Source of the DNA: Pseudomonadota bacterium
GTDB taxonomy: Bacteria; Pseudomonadota; Gammaproteobacteria; Burkholderiales; JABEVD01
Direction: 5' to 3'
Length of the DNA stretch: 64,000 nt
NCBI GenBank assembly: GCA_021835845.1
Contig: JAKBJU010000012.1
Span: 1 to 64,000, forward strand
Every line of letters starts with the position of its first letter. Position 1 is the stretch's first letter. The notes under the pieces are model-generated. The model ran no database searches and was not told the origin of the DNA. It was given only the letters and a program-made list of their open reading frames with translations. The position numbers were made by a program, and so were the translations under genes. This document shows, in pieces, positions 9,389 to 19,666 of the stretch.

Positions 9389-12280
9389 ATGATCACGGTA
9401 CAGCGCATCAGAAGCTGGTGGCACTCATTGAGCATCCAGTTCCGGATGCATCTCCTGATACAAACCTGCCTGCTCGTCATCATGCTCCTCGCGCAGCGGT
9501 GGATTCTCGGCCATTTCGAAAGCCAGATCCTGCAATCGACCGAAAGCCGTGCCGTCCAGGCTGCCGACGGCGTGATCAACGGGATGAACATGCTGATGCT
9601 GACCGGGAAAATCCAGGATCCCGCCAACCGAATGCTGTTCATCCGCAAGATGGGAAGCTCGGCAGGCATATCCAGCCTCAGAATCATCCGCGCGGATCAG
9701 GTCAAAAGGCAATTCGGCCCCGGGCTTCCAGAAGAGCAGGCGAAAGACGCCATCGATCGCAAGGTGCTCGAAACCGGCCGAACCTATTTCGGCAAGGTCG
9801 ATCTCGCCCAGCCCTCCCCTTCCCTGAGAGTCGTCGTTCCCTTCATCGTCAGCACCAATTTCAGGGGAACCAACTGCCTGATGTGCCATCATGTCGAAGT
9901 CGGCAGCGTCAACGGCGCAGCCAGCATCGTCGTCGACCTGTCGCAGGAAAAGACGCGGATCGAGGAAATAGACGCCTTTCTCTGGGCTGGCCAGATCGGA
10001 CTCCAGAGCGCACTCTTCATCGTCATCGGGCTGCTGCTGAAATCCTTCACTGCGCCCGTCAAGACGCTGCAGCAGGTCATGAGCGCGATGCAGGCGGACG
10101 GCGATCTCTCGCGCCGCGTCGGCATCGACAGAAGCGACGAAATCGGCCAGATCGCCGGCGCATTCAACTCGCTCGCAGGCACCCTGGAAGAAAGCGTCAG
10201 GCAAGCCAACGACTATGCCCACAGCCTCGAAGAAAGCGAGGGGCGATTCAGGCAAATGGCCGAGAATATCCGGCAGGTTTTCTGGATGAGCGACCGGGGA
10301 AGGCAGAAAATGCTGTATGTCAGCCCGGCTTTCGAGGAAATCTGGGGCATCCCCCACGACAGACTCGACTCTCCCGACTCGCTTCTGGAAACCATCCATC
10401 CGGAAGACCGGGCGAAGGTTGCAGAAGCGCTTTCGGACATGGGGCAAGGCAACTGCGACATCACTTACCGCATCGTGAGGCCGGATGGGCAAACCCGCTG
10501 GATACGCGATCGGGCCTTCCCCGTCAGGGACGAGCAAGGCAGCCTCATCCGCATCACCGGCATCGCCGAAGACATCACGGCGCAGAAGCAGGCCGAGGAG
10601 CAGATGAGACTCTCGGCACAGGTTTTCGTGAACAGCCAGGAGGCGATCATGATCACCGACAGCATGAACAACATCATCAAGATCAACCAGGCCTTCACGG
10701 ACATCACGGGTTATTCGGAAGCGGAGGTCGTCGGGAAAAATCCGCGCATGCTGAAATCCGGCAGGCACGAGCCCGACTTCTACCGGACGCTGTGGCAAAC
10801 CCTGCTTGCCACCGGAAACTGGCACGGCGAAATCTGGGACAGGAGAAGGAACGGCGAGATCTATCCCAAATGGGTAACCATCAACAGCGTCAGGAACGAG
10901 CAGGGAGAAATCACGAATTTCATCGCGCTCTTTTCCGACATCACCGAACGCAAGGCATCGTTCGAGCGAATTCAGCGCCTGGCCCATTATGACACGCTGA
11001 CCAATTTGCCCAACCGGTCGCTGCTCAACGAACGGCTGGAATCGGCCATCGCCGGAGCCAAGCGAAACAGCTTTAGAATCGGCATCCTGTTCCTCGACCT
11101 CGACCGCTTCAAGAATGTCAACGATTCCCTCGGCCATTTCGCCGGCGATCTTCTGCTGCAGACCGTGGCGAACCGGCTCAAGCGCTGCGTGCGCGACATG
11201 GACACCGTCGCTCGCCTGGGCGGGGACGAATTCGTGGTCATTCTGAACGGGATCAAGGAAGCAGCCGATGCCGCCCATGTCGCGCAAAAGATCCTCGAAA
11301 CCCTTTCCGAATCGGTCATGATCGAGGATCAGGAAATCGTCACCACGCCCAGCATAGGGATCAGCATCTACCCGGACGACGGTCAGAACCACACGTCGCT
11401 GATCAAGAACGCCGACGCTGCGATGTACCATGCCAAGGATCTCGGAAGGGGCAATTTCCAGTTCTTCACGCAAGACATGAACGAGAAGGCTTCCAGGCAG
11501 CTCTCCTTCGAAAGCGAATTGAAGCTGGCATTGAAGCGAGAAGAACTCTTTCTCGAATACCAGCCGCAAATCGACATCAAAAGCGGCAGGCTCGTCGGGG
11601 TGGAGGCGCTGCTGCGCTGGCATCATCCCGGCAGAGGGCTTGTCCCCCCTGCCGTTTTCATCCCCGTTGCGGAAGAATGCGGCGCCATCGCCGCGATGGG
11701 GGAATGGGTGATCCGGGCAGCCTGCATCCAGAACAGCATCTGGCATACGGCAGGGTTGCCCGTAGTGCCCGTCGCCGTCAATCTTTCCGCAGTCCAGTTC
11801 CGGCAAAAGGACATCGTCGATATGATCGGGCGCATCCTGAAAGAAACCGGGCTCCCCCCACCGCTCCTCGAACTCGAAATGACGGAAAGCATCCTCATGA
11901 AAGAGGCCGATGTGACCATCGGGACGCTGCGCGCCATCAAGGAAATGGGATTGCGCCTGTCAATCGACGACTTCGGGACAGGCTATTCTAGCCTTTCCTA
12001 CCTCAAGCGCTTTCCGATCGACAAGCTGAAGATAGACCAGTCCTTCGTGCGGGACATCGCAACCAACCAGGATGACGCCGCGATCATCAGGACCATCATC
12101 ACCATGGGGCACAGCCTGCGTCTCCAGGTGATCGCAGAAGGCGTTGAAACCCTCGAGCAATTGGCTTTCCTGAAGGAAGAGGGATGCGACGAAGCGCAAG
12201 GGTATCATTTCGGCAGGCCCATGCCCGCAAGCCAATTCGAGGCGCTTTTGGGAAAAGAAGGCGGGGCTCGGCTGTTATAA
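9389..12280 (+). CDS. Membrane GGDEF-EAL protein with periplasmic CxxCH (heme c-type) sensor
   Basis: A 963-residue cyclic-di-GMP enzyme. Order: TM1 (about 20-40), periplasmic domain (41-198) with C163-L-M-C166-H167, TM2 (200-218), HAMP (219-272), two PAS domains (285-400, 405-520), GGDEF (530-690, motif intact at 611-615) and EAL (705-955, [10 protein letters not shown] and DDFGTGYSS intact). RDMD at 602-605 is a correctly spaced product-inhibition site. Both catalytic motifs are complete, so cyclase, phosphodiesterase or both are possible. CxxCH implies covalent heme and hence redox or gas sensing; this is inference from the motif. Monocistronic, divergent from the pilS operon. Confidence 0.93.
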   Translation: MITVQRIRSWWHSLSIQFRMHLLIQTCLLVIMLLAQRWILGHFESQILQSTESRAVQAADGVINGMNMLMLTGKIQDPANRMLFIRKMGSSAGISSLRIIRADQVKRQFGPGLPEEQAKDAIDRKVLETGRTYFGKVDLAQPSPSLRVVVPFIVSTNFRGTNCLMCHHVEVGSVNGAASIVVDLSQEKTRIEEIDAFLWAGQIGLQSALFIVIGLLLKSFTAPVKTLQQVMSAMQADGDLSRRVGIDRSDEIGQIAGAFNSLAGTLEESVRQANDYAHSLEESEGRFRQMAENIRQVFWMSDRGRQKMLYVSPAFEEIWGIPHDRLDSPDSLLETIHPEDRAKVAEALSDMGQGNCDITYRIVRPDGQTRWIRDRAFPVRDEQGSLIRITGIAEDITAQKQAEEQMRLSAQVFVNSQEAIMITDSMNNIIKINQAFTDITGYSEAEVVGKNPRMLKSGRHEPDFYRTLWQTLLATGNWHGEIWDRRRNGEIYPKWVTINSVRNEQGEITNFIALFSDITERKASFERIQRLAHYDTLTNLPNRSLLNERLESAIAGAKRNSFRIGILFLDLDRFKNVNDSLGHFAGDLLLQTVANRLKRCVRDMDTVARLGGDEFVVILNGIKEAADAAHVAQKILETLSESVMIEDQEIVTTPSIGISIYPDDGQNHTSLIKNADAAMYHAKDLGRGNFQFFTQDMNEKASRQLSFESELKLALKREELFLEYQPQIDIKSGRLVGVEALLRWHHPGRGLVPPAVFIPVAEECGAIAAMGEWVIRAACIQNSIWHTAGLPVVPVAVNLSAVQFRQKDIVDMIGRILKETGLPPPLLELEMTESILMKEADVTIGTLRAIKEMGLRLSIDDFGTGYSSLSYLKRFPIDKLKIDQSFVRDIATNQDDAAIIRTIITMGHSLRLQVIAEGVETLEQLAFLKEEGCDEAQGYHFGRPMPASQFEALLGKEGGARLL

Positions 12281-12308
12281 TGTAACCCCGAACCAGACAG
12301 GCAGAGCC

Positions 12309-13025
12309 ATGCGTCCAGACAACAGAGCATCCGACCAGATCCGACCATTCAAACTCACCCGAAGCTACATCAGGCATGCCGAAGGCTCCGTCCTGGTCGA
12401 ATCCGGCGATACACGCGTAATCTGCACCGCCTCTGTAGAAGAAGGCGTCCCCGCCTTCCTCAGGGGGAAGAACCAGGGCTGGCTGACTGCCGAATACGGC
12501 ATGCTGCCGCGCTCCACCGGCAGCCGAATGCAGCGCGAAGCCGTATCGGGCAAGCAATCCGGGAGAACCCACGAAATCCAGAGGCTGATCGGCAGAAGCC
12601 TGCGCGCGGTGACCAGTCTCGAGCGCCTGGGCGAGCGCACCGTCAAGATCGACTGCGACGTGATCCAGGCCGACGGCGGAACCCGCACCGCCAGCATCAG
12701 CGGCGCTTTCGTCGCCCTCTACGATGCCCTGGAGAGCCTCATGAAAAGCGGCAGAATCTCCGAATTCCCGATCACGGATTTCGTCGCAGCAACTTCAGTC
12801 GGGATCCATCAGGGAAAACCCGTCCTCGACCTCGATTACCTTGAAGACTCCGCATGCGACACCGACATGAACGTCGTGATGACCGGAAATGGAAGCCTCG
12901 TCGAAGTCCAGGGCACCGCCGAAGGCGTGCCTTTCAACAGGACCGAGCTCGACGAAATGCTCGACCTGGCTGAGAGCGGGATCAGGCAGATCATCGCCCT
13001 GCAGAAGAAAGCCCTGGGCCTTTGA
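12309..13025 (+). CDS. rph: Ribonuclease PH
   Basis: Phosphorolytic 3'-to-5' exoribonuclease trimming tRNA precursors, 238 residues, the usual length. Family features are the N-terminal MRPDNR, the phosphate-binding GSRMQREA and TRTASISGA stretches, and the C-terminal D-L-D-Y-x-E-D active-site segment ([18 protein letters not shown]). It starts the rph-birA-coaX-SPOR run, in which each gene overlaps the next by 4 bases. The ATG at 12309 follows a weak purine-rich site. Confidence 0.96.
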   Translation: MRPDNRASDQIRPFKLTRSYIRHAEGSVLVESGDTRVICTASVEEGVPAFLRGKNQGWLTAEYGMLPRSTGSRMQREAVSGKQSGRTHEIQRLIGRSLRAVTSLERLGERTVKIDCDVIQADGGTRTASISGAFVALYDALESLMKSGRISEFPITDFVAATSVGIHQGKPVLDLDYLEDSACDTDMNVVMTGNGSLVEVQGTAEGVPFNRTELDEMLDLAESGIRQIIALQKKALGL

Positions 13026-13990
13026 ATCGCCTTTCCTTCTCCGCGCTGCGCATTCTCTCGGATTGCCGGTTTCATTCCGGAGAAGAGATAGCGCAAGCGC
13101 TGGGCGTATCGAGAGCCAGCATCTGCAACGCGGTGAAATCGATGGCCGCCTCGAACCTCTCGATCGACAGAGTCAGGGGCCGCGGCTACAGGCTGAACCG
13201 GCCGTTCGAATGGCTCGACCGGGACGCCGTGATGGCTCTGGCCGGGAAATCCGACCGCCTCGACATCGAGATTCGCGACTGCGTCGATTCGACCAATTCG
13301 GAGCTCCTGCGCGAGAACGGCCCGCACGGCAAGGTGCTTGCCGCCGAAATGCAAACCATGGGCCGGGGCAGAATGGGCAGATCCTGGCTCAGCGAGCCGG
13401 GAGGATCGCTGACCTTTTCGCTCGCCTGGAAATTCGACAGGGGAGCGGGCTTCCTCTCCGGACTCAGCCTCGCCGTCGGCATTGCGCTGGCGCGCGCAAT
13501 GGCGTCCTGCGGCATCGAGGGCATCCGCCTCAAATGGCCCAACGACGTGCTCTGCCAGTTCCGAAAGGTCGCGGGGATTCTGATCGAAGTGAAGGGCGAC
13601 ATGCTGGGCCCCACCCTTGCCGTGATCGGGATAGGGATCAACTTCAGGCTCTCTGGAGCGCTCAGGGAAAACATCGACCAGGCGGTGACCGGCATCGACG
13701 CCATCCCCGGCAACAGCCCCGGGCGCAACCGGATGCTCGCCGCCATCCTTAGCGAACTCTCCGGCATTCTGGAAACGTTCGAGGAAAAAGGGTTCGAAGC
13801 TTTCAGGAATGAATGGAATGACCTCCATGCCTACCACATGAAGCAGGCAAGGCTGAAACTTCCCTCAGGCAGAACCGAGGAAGGGAGGGTCGCCGGGGTC
13901 AGCGAGAGAGGAGAGGTCCTGATCGAGTCAAGCCGGGGGAGGCTCGCCTTCTCATCCGGAGAAGTCAGCCTCAGGGGAAGAATATCGTGA
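13022..13990 (+). CDS. birA: Biotin-[acetyl-CoA carboxylase] ligase / biotin operon repressor
   Basis: A 322-residue bifunctional BirA. The N-terminal winged helix (about 1-65, [17 protein letters not shown]) indicates a DNA-binding repressor form. The catalytic domain contains the adenylation loop [16 protein letters not shown] and the biotin-contacting GIGINF, followed by an SH3-like C-terminal domain. It biotinylates the carrier protein of acetyl-CoA carboxylase. The start is a TTG at 13022-13024 overlapping the rph stop; no ATG or GTG is available near the conserved N-terminus. Confidence 0.95.
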   Translation: MNRLSFSALRILSDCRFHSGEEIAQALGVSRASICNAVKSMAASNLSIDRVRGRGYRLNRPFEWLDRDAVMALAGKSDRLDIEIRDCVDSTNSELLRENGPHGKVLAAEMQTMGRGRMGRSWLSEPGGSLTFSLAWKFDRGAGFLSGLSLAVGIALARAMASCGIEGIRLKWPNDVLCQFRKVAGILIEVKGDMLGPTLAVIGIGINFRLSGALRENIDQAVTGIDAIPGNSPGRNRMLAAILSELSGILETFEEKGFEAFRNEWNDLHAYHMKQARLKLPSGRTEEGRVAGVSERGEVLIESSRGRLAFSSGEVSLRGRIS

Positions 13991-14691
13991 ACATTCTCGC
14001 AATCGATTCCGGAAACAGCAGGATCAAATGGGGGCTTCACGGCCACGGGGGCTGGATCGTCAGGGGAGCGTCGGACCAGGCCAGAATCGATGATCTTGCG
14101 CTCGCCTGGAAAAGCCTGCAGCCTGCTTCGATCATCGGATCCAATGTGGCCGGAAAAGCCATTCAGGATCGCATCGAGGCCATGCTCCCCGGGTCCGCTT
14201 TCACCTGGATCGAGGCGAAGCGATCCCAGTGCGGCGTCCTGAACGGCTACACTGTTCCCGGGCAACTCGGCCCGGATCGCTGGGCCGCCCTCATCGGAGC
14301 GAGGAAACTGCTTGCCATGGGCGGCCTCGTCGTCAGCCTGGGTACGGCATTGACTGTCGACATTCTCGAACGCGGCGGAAATTTCGCAGGCGGCATCATC
14401 GCGCCGGGACTGCAAGCCATGCTGGATACGCTGAAAAGAAGCACCCTGCTGGATCCGGCAGCAGGGCATTTTGCCTTTCCGCCGGCAAGCACGGATGATG
14501 CGGTATTGAGCGGCGCGGTCCTTGCCCTCGCGGGGACCATAGACAAGATTTCCAGGCTCAGAGGCAACCCCGAATGCCTTCTGAACGGGGGCGATGCCGA
14601 ACTCGTCTTCCCTCATCTGGAAACAAGGGCGAAAATCGTCGACAATCTGGTGCTCGAAGGACTGGTTCTGATAGCGGGAGAGAAGGAATGA
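13987..14691 (+). CDS. coaX: Type III pantothenate kinase
   Basis: First step of coenzyme A synthesis, 234 residues of the ASKHA fold. The N-terminal phosphate loop is IDSGNSRIKWG. Substrate-binding segments are PGQLGPDRWAAL (the GxDR motif) and SLGTALTVDILE, with a dimer-interface GGIIAPGL. It has a GTG start overlapping the birA TGA (GTGA). The birA-coaX pairing is common in betaproteobacteria. Type III enzymes use monovalent cations and resist CoA feedback. Confidence 0.94.
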   Translation: MNILAIDSGNSRIKWGLHGHGGWIVRGASDQARIDDLALAWKSLQPASIIGSNVAGKAIQDRIEAMLPGSAFTWIEAKRSQCGVLNGYTVPGQLGPDRWAALIGARKLLAMGGLVVSLGTALTVDILERGGNFAGGIIAPGLQAMLDTLKRSTLLDPAAGHFAFPPASTDDAVLSGAVLALAGTIDKISRLRGNPECLLNGGDAELVFPHLETRAKIVDNLVLEGLVLIAGEKE

Positions 14692-15362
14692 AGTGGCTTT
14701 TCTTTTTGCTGCTCCTGGCAAATCTGGCCCTTGCCGCATGGGGTGAATTCGGCAGGCAGACTTCGCCCAGCCCGCTCGCCCGCCAGGAAATCCACCCGGA
14801 CAGGATCAGAATTGCCCAGCAGGTATCAGCTCCAGTGTCCGCTCCAGTGTCCGCTCCGGCTGCCGCGGCAGCGCCTGCCATGTCCTGCTACAGATGGGGC
14901 GCCTTCTCGGGGGATGCGCTCGACAAGGCGAGGCGCGCGCTGCAGAGTCTGAGACCTTCGATCAAAGTCACCGAACGAAGCCTTGCAAAGGCGGGGATGC
15001 TGGGCTTCTGGGTCTACATGCCGCCTGCAAAATCGAAGCAGGAAGCCCTAGAAAACATCAGGAAGCTCGATGCCAAGGGAATCAGGGACCATTTCCTGAT
15101 CCAGGAAACCGGAAAATGGCAATATGCGGTTTCCCTCGGCATTTTCCACGCGGAAGACGCAGCGAAAAGATATGCGGCATCGGTGCGCGAAAAGGGGATC
15201 AAATCGGCAGCCTCGGCAAAACGCGATGGCGGCGAAGTCGAGTTTCTGATCGCAAATCTTTCCGAATCTGCCGCATCCGGCCTGGGCAAGCTCGACTTTC
15301 CGAAAACCAGGATCGAGCCGGTAGCTTGTCAGGCGATCAAGGAAACAGCTTCCCCGGATTGA
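14688..15362 (+). CDS. SPOR-domain membrane protein
   Basis: A 224-residue protein. Residues 1-20 (MKWLFFLLLLANLALAAWG) form a signal anchor. A Pro/Ala/Ser spacer follows, with the VSAP unit repeated three times around residues 43-60. The C-terminal region (about 65-185) resembles a SPOR domain (FWVYMPPAKSKQEALENI, then YAVSLGIFHAEDAAKRY), a fold that binds denuded septal peptidoglycan. The ATG at 14688 overlaps the coaX stop, and a longer in-frame extension inside coaX is rejected. The last 26 bases overlap the 3' end of the convergent oxidase gene. Confidence 0.8.
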   Translation: MKWLFFLLLLANLALAAWGEFGRQTSPSPLARQEIHPDRIRIAQQVSAPVSAPVSAPAAAAAPAMSCYRWGAFSGDALDKARRALQSLRPSIKVTERSLAKAGMLGFWVYMPPAKSKQEALENIRKLDAKGIRDHFLIQETGKWQYAVSLGIFHAEDAAKRYAASVREKGIKSAASAKRDGGEVEFLIANLSESAASGLGKLDFPKTRIEPVACQAIKETASPD

Positions 15363-16710
15363 GTATCCCTTTCGGGTCGAAAACCGCCTTGATGCGCTTC
15401 ATCAGATCCATCGTCACGGCGTCGATTTCCCTGGAAACATAGGGCATCTTCTCCCGCCCCACGCCATGTTCGCCGGAGAGCGTGCCGCCCATGGCGAGCA
15501 CGAGATCGAAAATTTCGCCGAGGCAGGTTTCCGCTCGCCCCATTTCCGCACCGTTGTCCGGGTCCACCAGCAGATTGACGTGGATGTTGCCGTTTCCGGC
15601 ATGGCCGAAGTTGACATTGGCAAGGCCGTATTCCGAGCTCAATGCGCCCAGCCCCCTGAGAAGCTCGGGAAGGCGGGAGACCGGAACCACGATATCTTCG
15701 TTGATCTTTTTCGGCGCGATGTCCCGCAGCAGCGGAGACAGCGCCCGCCTCGCCGACCACAGGGCTTGCGCGTCGAAAACCCGTTCGGCATCGATCATTC
15801 CGGAATTGCCGCATGCCGCCAGTATCGCTGAACAGGATTCCGGGATTTCGGAAGGCGCTCCATCCACCTCTATCATCAGCATCGCTTTCGAATCAGCGGG
15901 AAGCATGCCCGGATGGCGGGAGCGGATCAGGTCAAGGGAGCCCTCGTCCAGGAATTCCAGCGCTGAAGGGGTCACGGATTGGCCCATGATGGCGATGATC
16001 ACCTCCGCGCAGCTTTCCGCATCCCGGTAATGGGCGGCAATGCCGCCCGTCGCCTGGGGAAGCGGCGTGAGCTTCAGGGTCGCCTCGGTGATCACCGCAA
16101 GTGTCCCTTCTGAGCCGATGAGAAGGCGCGTCAGATCGTAACCCACCACCCCCTTCGTCGTGTAGCATCCTGCCCTGATCGCATCGCCATTTCCGGTGAC
16201 GGCCTTGAGTCCCAGAACATGATCCCGGGTCGTGCCGTACTTAACGGCATGCGGGCCTCCCGCGCCTGTCGCAAGATTGCCGCCAATGCTGCAATAGGCG
16301 GAACTCGATGGGTCAGGCGGCCAGAAAAAGCCATGCGGTTTCGCAGCCTCCTGGATTTCCTGGTTGAGCACGCCGGGCTCTGCCACGATCACGCGGTTTT
16401 TCGCATCGACTGCCAGGATCTTCCTCATGCGCTCCAGAGACAACGCCACGCCTCCACGCTCGGGGATGCTCCCTCCGGCAGTGCCGGTGCCGCGTCCCCG
16501 GGGGGTTACGGGAATGTCGAATTCATTGCAAAGCAGGACCAGTTCGCGCGTTTCCTCTGCATCCAGCGGAAAAACCACCGCATCGGGCAAGAAAATCTTC
16601 CGCGAATTGTCGTAGGAATAGGCATAGCGATCGACGACATCGAGGTAACACCGCTCCGCCGGAAAAAGGGACTTCAGCCTTGCGAGAAAGGGCTCCGGCA
16701 GGCTAGACAC
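15337..16710 (-). CDS. FAD-binding oxidase/dehydrogenase, GlcD/D-lactate dehydrogenase family
   Basis: A 457-residue PCMH-type flavoprotein oxidising a 2-hydroxy acid such as D-lactate or glycolate. The FAD domain (about 40-215) shows TPRGRGTGTAGGS and PDPSSSAYCSIGGNLATGAGG. The C-terminal FAD-oxidase domain carries NFGHAGNGNIHVN (metal/substrate histidines) and GTLSGEHGVGREK. It stands alone, without GlcE or GlcF partners, which favours a D-lactate-dehydrogenase-like enzyme, but the substrate is not decidable here. The start overlaps the hemY stop by 8 bases, so it may ride on the heme operon transcript. Confidence 0.9.
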   Translation of the reverse strand: MSSLPEPFLARLKSLFPAERCYLDVVDRYAYSYDNSRKIFLPDAVVFPLDAEETRELVLLCNEFDIPVTPRGRGTGTAGGSIPERGGVALSLERMRKILAVDAKNRVIVAEPGVLNQEIQEAAKPHGFFWPPDPSSSAYCSIGGNLATGAGGPHAVKYGTTRDHVLGLKAVTGNGDAIRAGCYTTKGVVGYDLTRLLIGSEGTLAVITEATLKLTPLPQATGGIAAHYRDAESCAEVIIAIMGQSVTPSALEFLDEGSLDLIRSRHPGMLPADSKAMLMIEVDGAPSEIPESCSAILAACGNSGMIDAERVFDAQALWSARRALSPLLRDIAPKKINEDIVVPVSRLPELLRGLGALSSEYGLANVNFGHAGNGNIHVNLLVDPDNGAEMGRAETCLGEIFDLVLAMGGTLSGEHGVGREKMPYVSREIDAVTMDLMKRIKAVFDPKGILNPGKLFP

Positions 16711-17887
16711 TCAGAACCAGCTCCTGGGCGAGGCGGTAATGCTTCTCGGCATCAAGCGGATCTTGCATCATCTCGGCGAGCCTCGCCCGTGTCAGATGCG
16801 CGGCGGCACTGGGATGGACCGAGAGGCTCGCATCGAAATAGTTTTTCGCCTTGCCCCACAATTTCTGATGCATGCAGAGCCTGCCCAGGGTCAGAAGCAG
16901 CACGGCATCGTCGTCGTGCTGCTTTAGCCAGGCTTCGGCGCGCTCTATCCGCTTCACGGTATCGGGCTCGGGACATTCGGCATAGACCGCGACGAGGTGC
17001 GAATTCCACTGGTTGTCGAGGCTATCCTCGACGATCTTCTGTGCAAGCGCGCATTCGCCGAACGAAATGAAGGTCTGGGCGGCAACCGACGCCACCTTGG
17101 CATCCTTTTTCTCGGATTCCGGCATTTTCTGCCAGTAGGCGAGGAATCTGTCCTTGCCGTCTGCCACCTTGCGCTTCAGTTTCTCTATCCTGGCGTGACG
17201 CTTCAGTTGTTCGGAATAGGCTGCATCGAATGCATTCCGGGTATCGAGCTGAGCCGCAAGATCGAGCACAGCATCCCAGTCCCCGAGATGCTGCTGCGCC
17301 TTCAGTTCCAGCCTGAGCGCGGCGGTATGCTGGCGTTCTCCCGATTCCTTCAATTGCCTGAGGATGCCGAGGGCGTCCGCGTAGCGCCTTTCCTCGATGA
17401 GCAGTTCGGCATGAGTCATCAGCCTGAGCGATTTCTGCAACGGCCCGACTTCTTCCGCCCGTGCAAGGTAGGCATCGCGCCTGTCGTAAGCCCTCAGTTC
17501 GTGCGCCGAGCGGGCTGCAACCACGGCGTTGAGCGCGGGGGACTCCGCCTCTTCCAGCGCCCTGGACGCCGATTTCTCGGCTTTGGCATAACGTCCCTCG
17601 AAGTAGGATGCGAGCCCTTCCAGCATGGCCTGGCGGCTCTTTTCCTTCGCCCGCTGCAAATGGTAAAGGCGTGCCTTCTCGGGAAGGGAGATCATGCTCG
17701 AAACCAGCCTGATCATGCCGTACATGACGAAAATGAAGGACAGGATCAGCACCACAAAAAGATTGAACGACAATTCGACGCGATAGGGAGGATAGACCAG
17801 GAGCAGGTAGCCCGTATTCGGTCTGGCTGCCAATGTCAGCCCCACAGCAGCAGCAAAGATCGCCAGGATCCAGAGCATCGTCTTCAT
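16703..17887 (-). CDS. hemY: HemY-type inner membrane TPR protein
   Basis: A 394-residue protein with two N-terminal membrane helices (about 4-20 and 38-60) followed by a long TPR-like helical domain, the HemY_N plus TPR layout. It is encoded in the hemCDXY operon. A genetic role in late porphyrin metabolism is recorded for the family, but no enzymatic activity is assigned. This is not the protoporphyrinogen oxidase HemY of Gram-positive bacteria. It overlaps hemX by 4 bases. Confidence 0.9.
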   Translation of the reverse strand: MKTMLWILAIFAAAVGLTLAARPNTGYLLLVYPPYRVELSFNLFVVLILSFIFVMYGMIRLVSSMISLPEKARLYHLQRAKEKSRQAMLEGLASYFEGRYAKAEKSASRALEEAESPALNAVVAARSAHELRAYDRRDAYLARAEEVGPLQKSLRLMTHAELLIEERRYADALGILRQLKESGERQHTAALRLELKAQQHLGDWDAVLDLAAQLDTRNAFDAAYSEQLKRHARIEKLKRKVADGKDRFLAYWQKMPESEKKDAKVASVAAQTFISFGECALAQKIVEDSLDNQWNSHLVAVYAECPEPDTVKRIERAEAWLKQHDDDAVLLLTLGRLCMHQKLWGKAKNYFDASLSVHPSAAAHLTRARLAEMMQDPLDAEKHYRLAQELVLSV

Positions 17888-18918
17888 TTGGCGCCCCGCG
17901 CTCCCGCGGCCCTGAAGTCATGAACGGCATTCAGGCTGTCGTTGATGTCCATCCTGTCGATGGCGATTTCGCTTCCGTAGATCTGATGCAGGATGGAAAG
18001 CGCTTCCTTCGCCTCGGGGGCGCTGACATCGAAATATTGCCCTATCCACTGCTGGGCCAGCTTCAGGTCTTCCCGGAAGGCACCCTGATCATGTGCAAGC
18101 AGGGCGAGCCTCGCGCTGAGGAGGCGCAGCTTCAGGTTCTCCCTGAGAAAATAGGCCTGGGAAGGCGGCAGGAGCGGCACTTCCTGCTTTTCCATGTTCT
18201 GTATCTTGACAAGCTGCTTGATGTCTTGCCAGGCTTCTCGCCCGAATGCCACCCACAGATTCCCGCCCGTCGCCTTTCCGGTCTTGCTGGGAATGGGTCT
18301 GGGATGGGCTTCCATGGCGAGCGGCATGCTGTCGACCCGGTTGAGAACGCTGTCGAGATGCATGCTCACCCCGACAATATCGGCATAGGGCATGGATTTC
18401 AGTCTGGCGATGTCCCTGTTGATCACATTCCTGATGGGATTGAGTTGCGGCCTATTCATGCGCTGCAGAGTGGAATCGACATTCTGCAGGGCGATCAGGG
18501 CGGCTCTGACATTTCCGGCCAGCTGAAGCTGCTGATTGGCGATGAGCAGGACCTGCTCCACTTCGGCGAGCGCCGATTCGTCCCGGTTCCTGGCCAGTTC
18601 CTGGTACATCGCCTCGAGCGCGTCCTGCTGGCTCTGGGAATCCGCCATCTTCTTCTCGAGCATGCCCAGCCTCACCTCGGCGGCTCGTTCGGCTTCCAGC
18701 GCCTGCGCTGCCCGCTGCCTGCTTTCCTGATTGTAGCTCTCGGCTGCGGCAAGCCTCGATGCAAGCTCGATCTGCAGCTTGCCGATCTGGTTGCGCATGT
18801 CGAACCATTGCCAGACGAAGGCAGCCGCGCAGAACGCCGCAATCATGATCAAGACGTTGATGCTGGTGAATACCTTGTCGGCCCACCCGGCAGCGCCCGA
18901 TTGTTCATCCATTGCCAT
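17884..18918 (-). CDS. hemX: HemX-family protein (uroporphyrinogen III C-methyltransferase-like)
   Basis: A 344-residue protein with a cytoplasmic N-terminus, one membrane helix (VFTSINVLIMIAAFCAAAFVW) and a periplasmic coiled-coil-rich region (residues about 45-100, heptads of Leu/Ala/Glu) ahead of a helical C-terminal domain. HemX proteins are called uroporphyrinogen methyltransferases in databases, but this one lacks any visible SAM-binding Rossmann motif. I chose the ATG at 18916-18918 (AAAGGA upstream) over a TTG 21 bases earlier. It overlaps hemD by 14 bases. Confidence 0.88.
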   Translation of the reverse strand: MAMDEQSGAAGWADKVFTSINVLIMIAAFCAAAFVWQWFDMRNQIGKLQIELASRLAAAESYNQESRQRAAQALEAERAAEVRLGMLEKKMADSQSQQDALEAMYQELARNRDESALAEVEQVLLIANQQLQLAGNVRAALIALQNVDSTLQRMNRPQLNPIRNVINRDIARLKSMPYADIVGVSMHLDSVLNRVDSMPLAMEAHPRPIPSKTGKATGGNLWVAFGREAWQDIKQLVKIQNMEKQEVPLLPPSQAYFLRENLKLRLLSARLALLAHDQGAFREDLKLAQQWIGQYFDVSAPEAKEALSILHQIYGSEIAIDRMDINDSLNAVHDFRAAGARGAK

Positions 18919-19666
18919 GCGTCCTTTCCCCGAATTCAAACCATGTTATCAGGCCTCGTACCAGGCCCTCGTCGCCGCCATCCGTCACCATCACCTGCCC
19001 GAAGCCGGAATCTTTCGCGATTCTTCCTATCCTTTCATGAGTCACGAACAGCGGCTTCTCCCTGATCCAAGCGGCATTGCCTGCCATTTCGCGCAGGTTC
19101 GCCACGATTTCTCCGCTCGTCGCAGTCACCGCCTGCACTTCATTCTCGCGGAGAACGGCGAAGGATTCCGGCTTCAGCCTCCTGTAGCACTCAGCATAGT
19201 CGACGCTGGCGCCGCGCGACTTGAGCTCGTCCCCGAGATGTTCGCGCCCGCCCATGCCCCTGAAAATCACGCACCGCATTCCCCGCACCGAAAGCAATTC
19301 CGGCAATTCCAGAAGCCCCTCGCTGTCGTATCGGGCTTCCGGAATCAGCACGTTTTCGGCACCCCGGGCTTTCAGCGCAGCGAGACTGGCTTTGCCGACC
19401 GCAGCAAGCTTCAGGCCGGGGGGCAACGCCTTCATCCGCTTCATTGCCCACTCGACCGCATTCGGGCTGACGAAGATCGCAATATCGTATTCCCCGAGGC
19501 GCCCCAGGATCGATTTCAATCTTGCGTCGTCTTCGATATCGGCGATCTCTATCATCGGGAAAAGAATCGCCTTCCCCCCCGCCCTTTCGATCTCCCCGAC
19601 CAGCTTTCTGCTCTGGCCGGCAGGCCGCGTCACGAGGACAGAAACGCCAGAGAGCGGAAGCATCAA
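18905..19666 (-). CDS. hemD: Uroporphyrinogen-III synthase
   Basis: A 253-residue enzyme that cyclises hydroxymethylbilane with inversion of ring D to give uroporphyrinogen III. The two-lobed alpha/beta fold is evident: [17 protein letters not shown] at the N-terminus, [13 protein letters not shown], and the hinge/second lobe GRGG-like [14 protein letters not shown] and [13 protein letters not shown]. Sequence conservation in the family is low, so context (hemC overlapping by 4 bases upstream, hemX downstream) supports the call. Confidence 0.93.
   Translation of the reverse strand: MMLPLSGVSVLVTRPAGQSRKLVGEIERAGGKAILFPMIEIADIEDDARLKSILGRLGEYDIAIFVSPNAVEWAMKRMKALPPGLKLAAVGKASLAALKARGAENVLIPEARYDSEGLLELPELLSVRGMRCVIFRGMGGREHLGDELKSRGASVDYAECYRRLKPESFAVLRENEVQAVTATSGEIVANLREMAGNAAWIREKPLFVTHERIGRIAKDSGFGQVMVTDGGDEGLVRGLITWFEFGERTHGNG

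Noticed and set aside
9425-11806. 793-codon open frame antisense to the GGDEF-EAL gene
   Set aside because: Composition mirrors the sense gene's codon positions and no recognisable family appears.
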